Position numbers and translations under genes: made by a program
The notes under the pieces: model-generated
Databases searched by the model: none
Told to the model about the DNA's origin: nothing
Seen by the model: only the letters and a program-made list of their open reading frames with translations
DNA from: Marinobacterium nitratireducens
GTDB taxonomy: Bacteria; Pseudomonadota; Gammaproteobacteria; Pseudomonadales; Balneatricaceae
Direction: 5' to 3'
DNA length: 64,000 nucleotides
NCBI RefSeq assembly: GCF_014645375.1
Contig: NZ_BMLT01000002.1
Location: 372,001-436,000, forward strand
Shown here: positions 62,737 through 64,000 of the stretch, in pieces
Position numbering within the stretch: the stretch's first letter is position 1
Layout of the letters: each line of letters opens with the position of its first letter

Positions 62737-63267
62737 TCAGGCCACCGCATCCAGTTCTTCGATAGTCAGGTTGTCGTTGGTGAAAACGCAGATATCGGCG
62801 GCGATATGCAGGCTCTTCTCGACGACGTCACGGGCGCCCAGCTCGGTGTTGGCGACCAGCGCCTTGGCCGCCGCCAGGGCGTAGTTGCCGCCGGAGCCGA
62901 TGGCGATAACGCCGTCTTCGGGCTCGATGACGTCGCCGCTGCCGGAGATCAGGTAGGTCTTTTCCTTGTTGGCGACCAGCATCAGTGCCTCCAGGCGCCG
63001 CAGTACGCGGTCGCTGCGCCATTCCCGCGCGAGGTGGATGACCGCGGTCACGATATTGCCCTGGTGCTTGTCGAGTTGCTGCTCGAACAGGTCGCGCAGC
63101 GTGATGGCGTCGGCGGTGGAGCCGGCAAAGCCGGTGATCACCTGGTGCCTGGGCAGCATGTTGACCTTCTTGGCCGTACCCTTCATGACGGTATTGCCCA
63201 GCGAAACCTGGCCGTCGCCGCCGACGACTACCTTGTCGCCGCGGCGCACGGAAACGATCGTTGTCAT
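62737..63267 (-). CDS. hslV: HslV, peptidase of the HslVU protease
   Basis: A 176-residue proteasome-like threonine peptidase. After removal of Met the active-site Thr is N-terminal ([20 protein letters not shown]), followed by Thr-rich [12 protein letters not shown] and [11 protein letters not shown]. The order hslV-hslU in one operon is standard. A composite repeat and 7-bp array lie upstream, between it and the ftsN-like gene, so its promoter must lie in 63268-63350. Confidence 0.97.
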   Translation of the reverse strand: MTTIVSVRRGDKVVVGGDGQVSLGNTVMKGTAKKVNMLPRHQVITGFAGSTADAITLRDLFEQQLDKHQGNIVTAVIHLAREWRSDRVLRRLEALMLVANKEKTYLISGSGDVIEPEDGVIAIGSGGNYALAAAKALVANTELGARDVVEKSLHIAADICVFTNDNLTIEELDAVA

Positions 63268-63352
63268 CTGTTGCTCCTGCTAAAAATGTATTACGCAAGA
63301 GATTGAGGCAATGGCGGGAAATTCAAGGTGTGGCGGGGGAATAATGGATGGT

Positions 63353-63394
63353 GGTAAGTCGGAAGTGGTAAGTGGTAAGTGGTAAGTGGTAAGG
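63353..63394 (+). repeat. 7-bp tandem array, GGTAAGT units
   Basis: Six units (GGTAAGT, CGGAAGT, three GGTAAGT, then GGTAAGG). It borders the composite element at 63424. Confidence 0.9.
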
Positions 63395-63423
63395 CGTTAA
63401 GCGTAAAGCCGCAGCTGCGGTTA

Positions 63424-63697
63424 ATCGGATCCACGATCGGAGGATGGGTAGAGCGATGCATCGGTATGGACTTGACCGGCGCCGATAGCGTTCGGGCATC
63501 GCGAAACCGCCATGGATGGCGGAAATCCTTAATACGCAGGAGCAGTTTTAAGGAAACCCGTCAAATCGATCGTCGTACAGATCGATTGGCTTCAGCTGGC
63601 ACGGATGAGATCAAACACAGGTAGGAGCTCGCTCCGCGAGCGAAATAAAGATTGGCAGGGCGCTGCAAGGCTGTTCGCCCACAGAGTGGGCTCCTAC
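63424..63697 (+). repeat. Composite intergenic element with REP pair
   Basis: Module A (GGAGGATGGGTAGAGCGATG at 63437), module B (GGGCATCGCGAAACCGCCAT at 63497, hairpin TCCTTAA...TTAAGGA about 63525-63554), module C (ATCGATC at 63565, GATCGAT at 63580), then a REP pair 63621-63697 (GTAGGAGCTCGCTCCGCG; GAGTGGGCTCCTAC). It is the most complete copy, lying 5' of hslV and 3' of the ftsN-like gene. Bases 63698-63755 hold nothing else recognisable. Confidence 0.78.
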
Positions 63698-63755
63698 GTC
63701 TGGCGCGTGGGAGCTTGAGGTAACAGTTGACAGCTAAGAAGCCCGCAACCAGGCC

Positions 63756-63776
63756 GCCTAACGCCTAACGCCTCAC
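63756..63776 (+). repeat. 7-bp units GCCTAAC overlapping a stop codon
   Basis: Two GCCTAAC units and one GCCTCAC. The last contains the minus-strand TGA stop (63773-63775) of the SPOR protein. Confidence 0.7.
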
Positions 63777-64000
63777 TGTCTGATCTGCATCGGCTGGATG
63801 CTGAGCTTGACCATCTTGTTTTCGGCCTTGTTCAGTTCCTGACGATTGGTAAAGGGGCCGGTACGGACCCGGTACCAGGTGCCGTTGCTGCCGACTACGC
63901 GGCTGGTGGTGACATTGGGCAGCCCTGCCAGCAGCAGTTGCGCCCGCATTCGCTCGGCATCGGCGGGATTTCGGAAAGAGCCCGCCTGCAGCAGGTAGCT
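63773..64000 (-). CDS. SPOR-domain protein, FtsN-like, 3' end only
   Basis: The last 75 residues of a protein that continues past the window. They form a SPOR domain: YLLQAGSFRNPADAERMRAQ, LAGLPNVTTSRV, WYRVRTGPFTNRQE. SPOR domains bind denuded septal glycan. The gene order hslU-hslV-ftsN is conserved in pseudomonads, so an FtsN-type cell division protein is likely. The stop codon lies within a 7-bp repeat. Confidence 0.85.
   Translation of the reverse strand, partial: SYLLQAGSFRNPADAERMRAQLLLAGLPNVTTSRVVGSNGTWYRVRTGPFTNRQELNKAENKMVKLSIQPMQIRQ

Overview
The window is GC-rich gammaproteobacterial chromosome, most like Pseudomonadales or Oceanospirillales. The evidence is the gene content and order: tkt-epd-pgk-fba; a 13-gene nuo operon with a fused nuoCD; a long-form leuA; an OprI-like murein lipoprotein; and the neighbourhood ubiJ-ubiE-DUF971-hslU-hslV-ftsN-like. 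The species cannot be fixed from the sequence. No rRNA, tRNA, CRISPR array, prophage or intact transposase gene was seen.

Layout. 1-5116: Calvin/pentose-phosphate and glycolytic genes (tkt partial, epd, pgk, fba) ending in a strong terminator. 5363-7307: cell-wall genes (two L,D-transpeptidases around a murein lipoprotein). 7462-22934: complex I operon nuoA to nuoN, interrupted by repeat-filled non-coding DNA after nuoCD (156 bp) and after nuoF (839 bp). 23043-25720: a small helical protein and leuA with a candidate Leu leader peptide. 25880-29290: dsbB, an OmpA-like barrel, two EamA transporters, and a candidate Trp attenuator in front of the second. 29694-41192: an ATP-grasp gene, an HlyD/ABC efflux set, a GNAT-nitrilase fusion, a 2OG-Fe(II) oxygenase, dbpA, a sirtuin and a PilJ-type chemoreceptor. 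41389-50696: glcB, a small membrane protein, a thioesterase, an MscK/MscM-type channel, an alpha/beta hydrolase, serA and ppnP. 50963-59179: a LysR/MFS divergent pair, FAH, DUF2927 and SDR genes, a diheme cytochrome c lipoprotein, pirin and a HemJ-like protein. 59237-64000 (minus strand): ubiquinone synthesis (ubiJ, ubiE), the HslVU protease and the end of a SPOR protein.

The metabolic genes fit an aerobic respiratory life: complex I, ubiquinone synthesis, the glyoxylate-cycle enzyme GlcB, serine and leucine synthesis, and disulfide formation that feeds electrons to quinone.

The most unusual content lies between genes. A modular non-coding element recurs at six loci in 64 kb. Its parts are ordered: a 7-bp tandem array, module A, module B (a hairpin whose arms change together), module C (an ATCGATC/GATCGAT hairpin), then a GTTGGGT...ACCCAAC or REP-type palindrome. 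One copy inside the nuo operon has expanded into a tandem array of about 110-bp units, and a neighbouring repeat supplies the stop codon of nuoF. Other finds are a 73-bp MITE-like element in two copies, two candidate peptide-leader attenuators (Leu for leuA, Trp for an EamA transporter) and a 12-G tract in the ribosome-binding region of an SDR gene.
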